This document shows positions 5,386 through 13,936 of a stretch of 15,309 nucleotides of DNA, one piece after another (the stretch's first letter is position 1; the number at the start of each line of letters is the position of its first letter). Both the position numbers and the translations under genes were made by a program. Origin of the DNA: Myxococcota bacterium (GTDB lineage: Bacteria; Myxococcota_C; UBA6777); assembly GCA_963169055.1 (NCBI GenBank), contig CAUJFU010000197.1:1-15309 (forward strand), given 5' to 3'. The notes beneath the pieces are model-generated. The model was not told the origin of the DNA and searched no databases. It saw only the letters and a program-made list of their open reading frames with translations.

Positions 5386-8046
5386 ATGCGTTTGAGACAA
5401 CACCGCGTGTCGGGGCAATGGCCAGCCTTTGTGCTCTTCGGCTTGCTCGCGAGCGGCTGCATTCCAAGTTTTAAGGGCTTTCAACCCGTCACACAAAAAG
5501 ATCTCCAACCCCTCGGCTCCAAGCAAACGATGCCAGATGCCGAGATCTTGTGGATGGAAGCTGAATACTACCATCGATGGGGACAAGTCGGACAATCCCA
5601 ACGCACCACTCTTTGGCGCATGAACAAGCGCATCCGCATCAACAAACACGGCGGCCTCAAATACGCCTCCTTTAAGTATCTCCCGGGTGGATTCGGGGTG
5701 TGGAGTCCATTCAATCGTCTGCAAAAGTTCAACGTACGCGCCACCTGCCCGAACAACAAAGTGTTGCAATACGACGATCGCGTCCTCAAAGAACTCCGCG
5801 TGAAGTTCTATAGTCGCGGAACAGACGCAGTCGAGACCGTGCAAGAAAACCAAGTCTTCCACGCGCATCTGCCCGGCATCGAAGTGGGTTGCGTGCTTGA
5901 TGTGATGTGGGAATACGATCTGAGCATGCAGTTCGACCGCTTTTTCTTCGGATTAACGGGCGTGCGGATCGATCTTCTTCAAGAGATCCCTGTGCGCCGC
6001 GCACATATGCGCTATCACTACGCTGAAAACCTTGAGATGCGGATCGATCTTGATCCCCTGTTTGTTTTACAAACGCTTCAAACACGCGAAGCCACCCAAC
6101 GCATCGCGAGTGTGATGGCCGAGATCAACCTACTGCTTGAACAATTCCCTGCCGAGAAAAAAGCGGCTGCACAGGCTTGGCTCAAGGGCCTTGATCTGAA
6201 GCAAAAGACCTTGATGGTGAACGTTTTCGACCGATTGCCCGAAGACAAACGCATCGCCGCCCTGAATGTGTTTCCGATGATGAGCGCCACCGAACGCCAA
6301 GCCGTGATCCAACGCTTGCAGGTCTCGGCTCCCGAAAGCGCCGAGAAAGTCAAAGGCACGATCGATCCAAACAAACCGCTCGAAACACCCAAAGCGCCCG
6401 TCAGTGACAAGCTTCAACTCGACCTCGCTGTCGAACAAGCCATTCGGGCAGCACTCGTTGCCGACGAAGCCGATCGCTCCTTTGGGGGAGACGCTGTGCG
6501 TGTGAGCCACGACCGCGATTCCCGGATGATCGACGTCTATATGCGCAACGTCCCGGGCATGACTCGCCAAGGCAGGGTGGGCCTCAACGCCATGTGCAAA
6601 ACCTCGGCGCTACCGCCCCGCTATTGCAAACCCCCGCAAGCCACCATCAAGATCGTGCGGATGTTGGATACCCGCCTCGCCGAATACCAAGATATCCGCG
6701 CCGAATGGAAAAACGTGATCGCTTGGTATACTCGTGCGATGTGGCCCTTCCAAGACGATCGCGGCGGATTCAACCGCAACTTCCAGATGGACGAAGACCA
6801 AGAACTCAACCAAAACGGCCTCCCCAAGATCGCACGCGATCTCACCCGCAACGCCACCAGCCGCGAAGAAAAGATCAAAGTCATCTACGAACATCTCCGT
6901 CAAAACCTGTACGTCCAAGGCGCGATCGGCCTTGCGCCGATCAACTTTGGCCTATCTTCGGGCGAAGACCTCCTGCGCAGCTATCAAATGCGCACAGGCA
7001 ACCCCTACGTCAGCAATATGCTTTTCATTGTGATGTTGCGCTCGCTCGGCATCCGCGCCTACGCTGCCCTCGTCCCCAACGGATACTACGACTACCGCAA
7101 AGGCCTCCCTGATCGCGATGTCTTCGGTGGATTGTCCGTATTCATCCCCGAAGAGTCCGAAGGCCCGTGGCGTGGCTTACACGCCGAACGTGCTGCGGAT
7201 GCCGCCAAGTTTCCTCTCCCGGGAAAAGAGCGCACCGTCAACCAAGGCCGCCTCTTGAGTCCCGCAGGGATCGTTGATCCCTACAACGCCACCAATCCAC
7301 GAGCCGAAGGCGTCGAAGCCTTCATCATCGATTACGGTGGAGGCCGCTTTTTTAAGACACCTTCCCAACCTTACACCTACACCCAAAATCACCGAACCTT
7401 CGATATGCAAGTGGACGAAGAAGGCACGCTGACAGGCAGCTATGAGATCAAACTGACGGGGCACCTTGCGGCTGATGTTCGCCGCCAACTGCTGTTTGCA
7501 CAACCCCGAGACTGGGAGGATTGGCGCAAACAACGCGGTGGATGGCTTCGTCAAGTCTGCGGTCAACAGTTCGAGATCACCGATCTTGTGCTACCCGAAC
7601 TCAATATCCAAGACCTTTCGCAGCCCGTCACCTACCGCTACAAATTCAAAGCCCATCACTGCTTTCCCCACAGCCAAAAAGTCATGCTCTACAAAACCCC
7701 GGGCACACTCCCCTCTTACAGCTTTACAGCCCCCAACCGCGATGTGAAGCTGTTTTTTGAGTACCCCTACCTCAAAGACACCAAGATCACTCTGCGTTTT
7801 CCGCCATCGTTCAAACTCGGCCTCAACCTTCGCAAGTCCGCCAAAGCCGAAGAACACAGCTATGATAAATCGTTTGATGGTGTCGTCTACCTCAAGACTT
7901 CGCACAAGATCGAGGGCAACGTATTCGGCCAACACACGCACATCGAGTTCCGCCAACGCGAACTCCCCGCCGAACGGTATCAAGCGTTTCGTGCCTTCTG
8001 GCAAAAAACGGCCAAAGCTATCACCTTCCAAATCGCCCACAAGTAA
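5386..8046 (+). CDS. Lipoprotein with DUF3857 and degenerate transglutaminase-like domain
   Basis: The 886-residue protein begins with a lipoprotein signal (LLASGC, lipid-bearing Cys25). Ile at +2 suggests outer-membrane placement. Residues about 60-230 resemble DUF3857, with a typical HLPGIEVGCVLDVMWEY strand. Residues about 234-362 are a charged helical insertion. From Arg493 (REEKIKVIYEHLR) a transglutaminase-like fold follows, with MLRSLGIRAYAALV. The expected GDC before that helix is Gly538-Asn539-Pro540, so the nucleophilic Cys is gone. No His or Asp fits the rest of the triad (FGG at 580-582; FIIDYGGGRFFKTP later). The last 230 or so residues look like the beta-rich DUF3858-type end. 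GGGAG at 5372-5376 lies 9 bases before ATG. It is the first gene of an operon with the gene at 8074, 27 bases downstream. I infer a structural or binding role; substrate is unknown. Confidence 0.8.
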   Translation: MRLRQHRVSGQWPAFVLFGLLASGCIPSFKGFQPVTQKDLQPLGSKQTMPDAEILWMEAEYYHRWGQVGQSQRTTLWRMNKRIRINKHGGLKYASFKYLPGGFGVWSPFNRLQKFNVRATCPNNKVLQYDDRVLKELRVKFYSRGTDAVETVQENQVFHAHLPGIEVGCVLDVMWEYDLSMQFDRFFFGLTGVRIDLLQEIPVRRAHMRYHYAENLEMRIDLDPLFVLQTLQTREATQRIASVMAEINLLLEQFPAEKKAAAQAWLKGLDLKQKTLMVNVFDRLPEDKRIAALNVFPMMSATERQAVIQRLQVSAPESAEKVKGTIDPNKPLETPKAPVSDKLQLDLAVEQAIRAALVADEADRSFGGDAVRVSHDRDSRMIDVYMRNVPGMTRQGRVGLNAMCKTSALPPRYCKPPQATIKIVRMLDTRLAEYQDIRAEWKNVIAWYTRAMWPFQDDRGGFNRNFQMDEDQELNQNGLPKIARDLTRNATSREEKIKVIYEHLRQNLYVQGAIGLAPINFGLSSGEDLLRSYQMRTGNPYVSNMLFIVMLRSLGIRAYAALVPNGYYDYRKGLPDRDVFGGLSVFIPEESEGPWRGLHAERAADAAKFPLPGKERTVNQGRLLSPAGIVDPYNATNPRAEGVEAFIIDYGGGRFFKTPSQPYTYTQNHRTFDMQVDEEGTLTGSYEIKLTGHLAADVRRQLLFAQPRDWEDWRKQRGGWLRQVCGQQFEITDLVLPELNIQDLSQPVTYRYKFKAHHCFPHSQKVMLYKTPGTLPSYSFTAPNRDVKLFFEYPYLKDTKITLRFPPSFKLGLNLRKSAKAEEHSYDKSFDGVVYLKTSHKIEGNVFGQHTHIEFRQRELPAERYQAFRAFWQKTAKAITFQIAHK

Positions 8047-8073
8047 CCCATCCCGCGAAAAGGAACACGCGTC

Positions 8074-10614
8074 ATGTTCAATCGTTCTCTCCGCCTGTTG
8101 CCGCTTGTCGCGGTGATCGCTCTCAACATCTCGGGATGTGTACCCTTTTTTGGTATCATCCCCACCCCCAAAGAATTCGGCCCCCTCAAACCTACGCTCC
8201 CGCCCCAAGCCGCAACCCTCAGCAAGGACGGCGAGCATTATCCGATGATCAAGCAAACCCTCGTCCTCCAAGACGCCGAGAGGATGCGCTTTACAGAAAC
8301 CGAACACGTCCAGATCCAATCCCTGACGTGGAAAACCACACAATCCGGCAACATCACCCAAGGTTATGTGATCTACACCCCCCGCCGCCCGCTCAAAGAA
8401 ATCTATGCGCGGATCGTTCGCCCCAACGGATGGATCAGCCCGTCACGTGGCTTTTATGATTGGCCCGTTGATTGGTCCCCCACAAGCGAAAGCAACGCCA
8501 TGTATAGCTTGTGGTTCATGGACAACATCACCCCGGGTGCTATCCACGAATACCTCGCCAAGTTCGAGACAAACACCTTTTTGCACTACACGTTTTATGT
8601 CCAAAAAGACCGACCTGTCCAAGAAACCGAGTTTCGCTTTTCAGCCCCTCGCGACTTCGCCTTCAACGCCCGTGTCTACGGCGGCCAAGAGTTCCCCGCC
8701 TCGCTGATCAGCTACCGCACCGAAAACGATCCCGACCGCCCCAACCACACCGTCCACATCTGGTCCGCCCGAAAAGTCCCCGCCCTCGAAACCGAAACCG
8801 GCCAACCCGACGCCCACACCTTGACCGCACGCATCGAACTAGCCCCCAAATCCTTCGGCTACCAAGGGCGCAATTATCCGTCGTCCTCGTGGACGGAAGT
8901 GGCCGGCTTTGAAAAAGAAATGTTCCAAAAAAGCGCCGTTTCCACACCCACCATCAAAGAAAAGACCGACGAGATCACCCAAGGCGCAAGCGACAACCGC
9001 GAAAAAGCCCAGCGCATCTACGACTTTTTGCACGACAAAGTGCGTACCATCACCCGCGACCCGCAGATGATGGAATGGAGCGTCGCGCCCGCCGAACAAA
9101 CCCTCAAACAACAACAAGGCGATGATCGCGCAAAAGCCGCACTATACAAAGCCATGCTTGAAGCCGCAGGCATCCCCAGTCAGATCGTGCGTGTACGCAC
9201 CCGCGACAAAGGCGATGTGGACCCACAACTGCCCACACCTGCGGTCTTTCAACACACCATCAACCACATCCCAAGCATCGACGGCGGAATCTTCCTTGAT
9301 ACCGCCAAAACCGATAGCCACTTTGGCGACCTTAGCTGGGAAGATCAAAACGCCTCTGCTCTTGCAATCGATGATGGTCGGTTGATCCAAACCCCTCTCC
9401 AAGCCCCCACCGAAAATATGACACAACGCGAGATCACTTTGAACGCGACTCCCGACGGGAAGATCAAAGGCAAGATGGTGATGATCCTGCGCGGACATCA
9501 CCGCGCAGATCTCGATCAACGCATCAAAGATCACAGCCTCGATACCGCAAGCGGCAAAAATCAGTGGGCGCAAACTCTCCTCGGTTTCCTCGCCACCAAA
9601 AAACTCCTCCAATCGATCAAAGTCCAAGAAGCCCGCATCACCGAGGTGAAATCCAAAACGCCTCGCATCGAAGCCGATTTTACCGCTGAATTCTACAAAA
9701 ACCGCGTCACCGATTGCGAGATCTACGCACACTTCGACTTTCACTCCGACCACCAAAAGCATCTCGCCACAAAGCGCCAACACCACCCCTTCATGTGGAA
9801 AACCAGCGGCCACTACATCGACGAAGTTCGCATCCAAGGTCTCAAAGCCCTCGAACTACCGAAGCCTTTTCAAATCGACGATGCCCTCCTGCGCTATCAA
9901 CTCACCACCCGCGCCAGCGGCCTCAACGTCTTCTTCAAAGCAGAATATCACTTCCGCAAAGAGATCCTCAGCAACGACGAATACAAAAAGATGCAAGGCT
10001 TCTTTATCCAGATCGACGGCGCAGAAAACACCTTGCTCGTCACATCGACTATGAAACCCGGATGTCCCGGGGGTGACGAAGACGGCGACGGTATCCCCGA
10101 CGAAAAAGACAAATGCCCCAAAGTCAAAGGCATCCCCGAAAACCAAGGCTGCCCCGACAAAGACTCCGATGGTGACGGCATCGTCGATCGCCTCGACAAA
10201 TGCCCCTTCGTCCCGGGCGTCAAAGAACGCGATGGTTGCCCCAAGATCATCCTCGTCCAAGTCACCGATAAAAAGATCGAGATCCTCCAAAAGATCTTCT
10301 TCGCCCTCAACCGCGATACCATCCAACGCAAGTCCTTTGGCGTCCTCGATCAAGTTGTCGCTGTCCTCAAAAGTCGCCCCACCATCCGCGTCCGTATCGA
10401 AGGACACACCGATAGCAGCGGAAACCCCGCCTACAACACCAACCTCTCCGACCGCCGCGCCAAGTCCGTCCGAAAATACCTCGTCAAAAAAGGCATCGAA
10501 GAAGGCCGCCTTGATGCCGAAGGCTTCGGACCCAAACGCCCCCTCGTCCCCAACATCAACAAACAAAATCGCGCCAAAAACCGCCGCGTCGAATTCAATA
10601 TCATCTCCCAATAG
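8074..10614 (+). CDS. Lipoprotein fusing DUF3857/pseudo-transglutaminase to calcium repeats and an OmpA peptidoglycan-binding domain
   Basis: The 846-residue protein starts with a lipoprotein signal (ISGC, Cys22; Val at +2 suggests the outer membrane). Residues about 60-310 resemble DUF3857. Residues about 310-415 form a transglutaminase-like domain: KAQRIYDFLHDKVRTI, then GDDRAKAALYKAMLEAAGI where families with activity have GDC. The Cys is Asp351, while His394 (FQHT) and Asp409 (FLDT) of the triad remain. A beta-rich DUF3858-like part follows, to about 660. Residues 668-723 are two thrombospondin type-3 repeats. Residues 724-846 are an OmpA C-terminal domain with GHTD (Asp780) and RRAKSV (Arg795), the 15-residue spacing of the peptidoglycan-binding pair. 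AAGGA at 8060-8064 lies 9 bases before ATG. It is co-transcribed with the upstream lipoprotein (27-base gap). The layout predicts a Pal-like anchor tethered at both ends. Confidence 0.85.
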   Translation: MFNRSLRLLPLVAVIALNISGCVPFFGIIPTPKEFGPLKPTLPPQAATLSKDGEHYPMIKQTLVLQDAERMRFTETEHVQIQSLTWKTTQSGNITQGYVIYTPRRPLKEIYARIVRPNGWISPSRGFYDWPVDWSPTSESNAMYSLWFMDNITPGAIHEYLAKFETNTFLHYTFYVQKDRPVQETEFRFSAPRDFAFNARVYGGQEFPASLISYRTENDPDRPNHTVHIWSARKVPALETETGQPDAHTLTARIELAPKSFGYQGRNYPSSSWTEVAGFEKEMFQKSAVSTPTIKEKTDEITQGASDNREKAQRIYDFLHDKVRTITRDPQMMEWSVAPAEQTLKQQQGDDRAKAALYKAMLEAAGIPSQIVRVRTRDKGDVDPQLPTPAVFQHTINHIPSIDGGIFLDTAKTDSHFGDLSWEDQNASALAIDDGRLIQTPLQAPTENMTQREITLNATPDGKIKGKMVMILRGHHRADLDQRIKDHSLDTASGKNQWAQTLLGFLATKKLLQSIKVQEARITEVKSKTPRIEADFTAEFYKNRVTDCEIYAHFDFHSDHQKHLATKRQHHPFMWKTSGHYIDEVRIQGLKALELPKPFQIDDALLRYQLTTRASGLNVFFKAEYHFRKEILSNDEYKKMQGFFIQIDGAENTLLVTSTMKPGCPGGDEDGDGIPDEKDKCPKVKGIPENQGCPDKDSDGDGIVDRLDKCPFVPGVKERDGCPKIILVQVTDKKIEILQKIFFALNRDTIQRKSFGVLDQVVAVLKSRPTIRVRIEGHTDSSGNPAYNTNLSDRRAKSVRKYLVKKGIEEGRLDAEGFGPKRPLVPNINKQNRAKNRRVEFNIISQ
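10075..10242 (+). repeat. Two thrombospondin type-3 calcium repeats
   Basis: Two units (DEDGDGIPDEKDKCP...GCP and DKDSDGDGIVDRLDKCP...GCP) join the transglutaminase-like part to the OmpA domain of the lipoprotein. The second unit is nearly the same in DNA as the last unit of the array at 4185-4700. Confidence 0.85.
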
Positions 10615-10634
10615 CCCTTCGATTCGCGTTTTTT

Positions 10635-10676
10635 GGGGCTTTGCCCCACACCCCACAAGGGAGCGCGGCTCCCTTG
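10635..10676. repeat. Double palindrome (REP-like element) after the lipoprotein operon
   Basis: The first hairpin is GGGGC-TTT-GCCCC (10635-10647). The second is CAAGGGAGC-GCG-GCTCCCTTG (10656-10676), a perfect 9-bp stem. A T-run (10629-10634) lies before, not after, the first stem. No T-run follows either stem on the plus strand, and on the minus strand the first stem is followed by A residues, so a standard intrinsic terminator is unlikely. The layout of a GGGGCTTTGCCCC stem, a CACCCCACAAGGG spacer and a second stem resembles dispersed palindromic repeats found after genes in many bacteria. Confidence 0.6.
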
Positions 10677-10893
10677 ACCCCGTATCGACGCGGCGAACAG
10701 ACGTCTTTCAAACCAACAACCGCAACGCTTGAACCTCCGCGAACACGGGGGCGTTTTCTGCACACCTTCCCTTGCATACCGACAAATCCCCATCCCTCCG
10801 TATCCTCCCTACCCCCTCGACAATGCTCCTCCCTTCGACAAAATCGATCTGCCCGCCGAGATGGCCAATAGCCGCCCCCCACAAACGGATCTC

Positions 10894-10922
10894 TTGCCAG
10901 TCTGCTCGGAAGCCTTTAGTAT
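10894..10922 (+). promoter_or_regulatory. Candidate promoter of the protease gene pair
   Basis: TTGCCA (10894-10899, five of six) and TAGTAT (10917-10922, four of six) are separated by 17 bases. Start of transcription near 10929 would leave a leader of about 33 bases before ATG 10962. Confidence 0.4.
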
Positions 10923-10946
10923 AAGCGACGCTTGAAACGTCTGACG

Positions 10947-10953
10947 AAAAGGG
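10947..10953 (+). promoter_or_regulatory. Ribosome-binding site supporting ATG 10962
   Basis: AAAAGGG ends 8 bases before ATG 10962. The in-frame TTG at 10932 has no such site and would add ten charged residues before the signal peptide, so the ATG is preferred. Confidence 0.6.
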
Positions 10954-10961
10954 CTGAGATC

Positions 10962-13256
10962 ATGGGAAAATGGCAACGTATCGTATGTGTTTTGTGTTGG
11001 TTTGTGATGTTGTTCTCGGTTTCGCGGGTATGGGCTTACGAGCTTTTCCCGATCGATGAGAACAACCGCGAGCGCTATTGGAAACGCGGGAAATTCCCCC
11101 TCACCATCAACCTCGATAAAACGGGCAGTGTGCAGATCCCGTTTGCCGATATCCAAAGCGCGCTGTCTAGCTCTGTGGCCGCTTGGAACGGCATCTCTGG
11201 TGCGATCCCACAATTGCTCAAACTTGCTCCCGTCGAAAACACCGAACTACCCGCCAGTTACGACGGAAAGCTAGTCATCAAATTCATCAACCAAAAAGCC
11301 AACTGGAAGTTCGGTGAGATCGAACTTGCCCGCACCGAAACCTACTACAACACCCGCGACGGCGAGATGCTTGACGCCGATATCTCGATAAACGACTGGA
11401 ACACCCAAGGTGTCCCGATCGGTATCGGTGCCAACGACAAATACGATCTCCAAGCCATCCTCACCCACGAACTCGGCCATGTCTTGGGCCTTGGACACTC
11501 CCAAGTCGTCACCGCCACCATGTTCGCCTCCGCCAACCCGGGCGAAACCAGCAAACGCCAACTCGCCGATGACGACCGCCAAGGTATCCGCGATCTGTAC
11601 CCCACCCAAGCTGCATGCAAAGATGCCGAAACCAGCGGCCCTGACCTCGTTTGCTATAATGGCCGATACACCAAGCGTTGCGCTCCCTACCAACAAGTCT
11701 GCAAAAGCTGCAACACCAACGACGATTGCCTCGGCTCCAAAAATTTCTGTATCGGCCTCACCGACGGAAACCGCTGTGGTTTCGACTGCTCCAACGGCGG
11801 CGTCTGCCCCGCCGGCTACAACTGCACCCCCATCGCCGATCCCAACAACCCCCAAAACATCCTCGGGCGCAACTGCACCCCCTCCCTCAACACCTGCGCG
11901 GGCGCAACGGCCTACCCTTGCTGCCGCAGCAACGACGACTGCCTCGATCCGTTCAAATGTATCAGCGGAAATTGCGTCAACGATCAAGCCTGCACCAACG
12001 AAGGACTCGCTTGCACCGCCCAACAACGATGCTGCGGAAACCTCCAATGTATTAACGCAGGCGATGGCGACCGTTGCCGCGCCCCTTGCGACCCCCTCGC
12101 TGCCCGCTGCGAAGGAAACCTCCGCTGCATCGCCGCCGAAGGCACCAACTACACCAAAGGCTTTTGCATCCCCCCAAACAACGGCGGAAAAGAAGGCATG
12201 GATTGTAGCGATCAAGCCCCCTGCGAATACGAGCTCGGCTGCAACACCCAAGAAAAAAAATGCCGCTTCCTCTGTCGCCCCGGAGCCAACGGCGCTTGCC
12301 CCTCAGGGTATCGTTGTATCGCCGTCGCCAACACCAACAACACCGTCGGCCTTTGTACCCAAGAAACCGGCACCGAACCCTGCAAAAGCGCCGCAGAATG
12401 CCCCACAGGGCGCGTCTGTAAAAACGAGCGCTGCTCGCCTTGTACCGCCAACACCGACTGCGAACCCAAACACCGCTGTGAACTCGGATTCTGCCGTAAA
12501 GAATGCGGTGGCTCCGATGCCGAATGCCCCCCACGCCACCGCTGCGCCAACAGCCTCTGTCAACCCGGAACTCCCTGCGCAAGCAACCAACAATGCGCAG
12601 GCGGCGAGATCTGCCTCGGTGGCATCTGCACCACAGGCAGCGCTCAAACCTGCTCCCAAGACAGCGATTGTATCTCCCCCCAAAAATGCGTCGAACAACG
12701 CTGCAAACAAGTCGACGCTTGCAACAATACTTGCGGTCCAACCGAGACTTGCGGCATCTTTAGCGGAAAAGGCCGCTGCGTCCCCAAAACCTGCACAGCC
12801 GACAACCAATGCGGCTCCGGCTTGCGTTGCCTCAACAACGCTTGCGCCGCCACCGAAGTCAACTGCGGTGGCCGTGGCCCTTGCCCCTCCGGCCAAGAAT
12901 GCATCAACAACGTCTGCCGCAGCACCCTCGGCTTTGTCTGCGCAGGCGACGAAGGTTGCGTCCCCGGCCTCACTTGCATCGTTCTCGATGGAAAAGGCAC
13001 CTGTAGCCGCACTTGCCTTCCCTCCACCCCCGCAAGCTGCGGAGATGGCTTCTTCTGCATCGAAGGACTCCCCAACATCAACCTCGGCTGCTGGCCCGCC
13101 TCCCAAAGCGATTGCAGCGTCAACCCCTGCCGCCCAAAACGCGCTGGCTGCGGTTGCGAACATAGCGAGTCATCCTCATCCTTTGCGGCGTGGCTGATGC
13201 TCTTATTGGCCCTCTTTGTCCTCGCCCGCACCTCTAGGAGATCCCGCTATGCCTAA
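10962..13256 (+). CDS. Secreted matrixin-type zinc metalloprotease with cysteine-rich region and MYXO-CTERM-like sorting tail
   Basis: The 764-residue product has a signal peptide (likely cut VWA|Y after residue 25), then a metalloprotease domain to about residue 215. The zinc site is HELGHVLGLGH at 169-179 (three His ligands plus catalytic Glu170), with Met187 in ATMF as the likely Met-turn, as in matrixins (family M10). From about 220 to 730 the chain carries roughly 80 Cys by hand count, in EGF-like or scavenger-like modules such as CxxxxxCxxxxxC and CCxxxDDC, so it is likely rich in disulfides. The last 36 residues are GCGC, a Ser-rich spacer, a hydrophobic helix and ARTSRRSR, which fits the MYXO-CTERM signal cut by a myxosortase for surface display. 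It overlaps the next gene by 8 bases, implying coupled translation. No clear propeptide cysteine switch is seen. Substrate is unknown. Confidence 0.88.
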   Translation: MGKWQRIVCVLCWFVMLFSVSRVWAYELFPIDENNRERYWKRGKFPLTINLDKTGSVQIPFADIQSALSSSVAAWNGISGAIPQLLKLAPVENTELPASYDGKLVIKFINQKANWKFGEIELARTETYYNTRDGEMLDADISINDWNTQGVPIGIGANDKYDLQAILTHELGHVLGLGHSQVVTATMFASANPGETSKRQLADDDRQGIRDLYPTQAACKDAETSGPDLVCYNGRYTKRCAPYQQVCKSCNTNDDCLGSKNFCIGLTDGNRCGFDCSNGGVCPAGYNCTPIADPNNPQNILGRNCTPSLNTCAGATAYPCCRSNDDCLDPFKCISGNCVNDQACTNEGLACTAQQRCCGNLQCINAGDGDRCRAPCDPLAARCEGNLRCIAAEGTNYTKGFCIPPNNGGKEGMDCSDQAPCEYELGCNTQEKKCRFLCRPGANGACPSGYRCIAVANTNNTVGLCTQETGTEPCKSAAECPTGRVCKNERCSPCTANTDCEPKHRCELGFCRKECGGSDAECPPRHRCANSLCQPGTPCASNQQCAGGEICLGGICTTGSAQTCSQDSDCISPQKCVEQRCKQVDACNNTCGPTETCGIFSGKGRCVPKTCTADNQCGSGLRCLNNACAATEVNCGGRGPCPSGQECINNVCRSTLGFVCAGDEGCVPGLTCIVLDGKGTCSRTCLPSTPASCGDGFFCIEGLPNINLGCWPASQSDCSVNPCRPKRAGCGCEHSESSSSFAAWLMLLLALFVLARTSRRSRYA
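13236..13240 (+). promoter_or_regulatory. Ribosome-binding site inside the protease gene, fixing the next start at ATG 13249
   Basis: AGGAG lies 8 bases before ATG 13249. The in-frame TTG at 13216 has no such site and would spoil the signal peptide. Confidence 0.75.
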
Positions 13257-13923
13257 GTCGCTCTCTGCGATCTTAAAGCCGCTTTCTGCGATCGGGTTGT
13301 GCTTGTCCGCCTTCTTCTTTTCCTCCCCCCGCGCACAAGCCACCATCATCGTCAAACTCGACGATCAACAAATGGCCCAACGCGCACACACCATCATCCA
13401 AGGCCGCGTCCTCAGCGTCAACGCCCGATGGCACGCCAAAGATCGCCGTATCTACACCTACATCAAAATCGCCGTCATCCAACGACTCAAAGGCGATCCC
13501 CAACAACAAGAGATCGATATCCGACAAGTCGGCGGGGCCATCCACAGCATCGGAAGCCACGTTCCCGGCTCCGCTCGCTTCAAAGTCGGCGAAGAAACCC
13601 TCGTCTTCCTCGAACGCCAACACGACCCCCGCTACTTTCACGTCATGGGTATGGCCTACGGAAAACTCGCCATCATCGAGGATCCCAAAACACAAAAACG
13701 CTTCCTCCTGCGTGATACTCGCAACATCGCCGCTGGCTCGTGGAACACCAAAGGCCGCTTTCAGCTCGAACACCTCCACCACCACAAGCCCATCGAACTC
13801 GACTCCTTTGTCCAAAAACTCCAATCCTACCTCCGACCCTCTCCTCAAAAACAACAAACCACCCCACCCACCCTCCAGCCCTCCCCTCAAAAACAACAAA
13901 CGGACCCGCCAAAACAACCGTAG
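13249..13923 (+). CDS. Small secreted protein of unknown function paired with the matrixin protease
   Basis: The 224-residue product has a signal peptide (hydrophobic 12-24, likely cut AQA|T after residue 31). The mature part (LDDQQMAQRAHTIIQGRVL, RIYTYIKIAVIQRLKG, GSARFKVGEETLVFLE, YFHVMGMAYGKLAII) has the pattern of beta-rich proteins of about 200 residues that I recall next to matrixin-like proteases in myxobacteria; no function is known to me. The C-terminus is a Pro/Gln/Lys-rich tail with two PSPQKQQT units. The ATG lies inside the end of the protease gene (ATGCCTAA shares 8 bases), so the two are coupled. A partner role, such as inhibitor, chaperone or surface cofactor of the protease, is inference from position only. 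Confidence 0.75.
   Translation: MPKSLSAILKPLSAIGLCLSAFFFSSPRAQATIIVKLDDQQMAQRAHTIIQGRVLSVNARWHAKDRRIYTYIKIAVIQRLKGDPQQQEIDIRQVGGAIHSIGSHVPGSARFKVGEETLVFLERQHDPRYFHVMGMAYGKLAIIEDPKTQKRFLLRDTRNIAAGSWNTKGRFQLEHLHHHKPIELDSFVQKLQSYLRPSPQKQQTTPPTLQPSPQKQQTDPPKQP
13837..13901 (+). repeat. Two 23-base direct repeats, 42 bases apart, coding PSPQKQQT
   Basis: Copies at 13837-13859 and 13879-13901 differ at one base. The spacing of 42 bases (14 codons) keeps frame in the disordered C-terminal tail of the small secreted protein. Confidence 0.7.
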
Positions 13924-13936
13924 TTCCGCGCAAATC

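Larger units (their letters stand above)
10615..10961 (+). other. 347-base gap between the lipoprotein operon and the protease gene
   Basis: It holds a double palindrome at 10635-10676 and a promoter candidate at 10894-10922. The middle, about 10690-10890, is C-rich with no coding sign and no structure that I can support. No tRNA-like cloverleaf was seen. Confidence 0.6.

Noticed and set aside
5386-10614. Active transglutaminases or proteases
   Set aside because: The nucleophilic Cys of the GDC motif is missing in both (Asn-Pro in one, Asp in the other), so I describe them as transglutaminase-like only.
10635-10676. Intrinsic terminator of the lipoprotein operon
   Set aside because: The T-run comes before the stems on the plus strand, and on the minus strand A residues follow, so neither direction fits.
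11410-13197. 595-codon plus-strand frame inside the protease gene
   Set aside because: Its translation is almost only Ala, Pro, Thr, Ser and Asn with no start site. The overlapping frame has the zinc motif and ordered cysteines.
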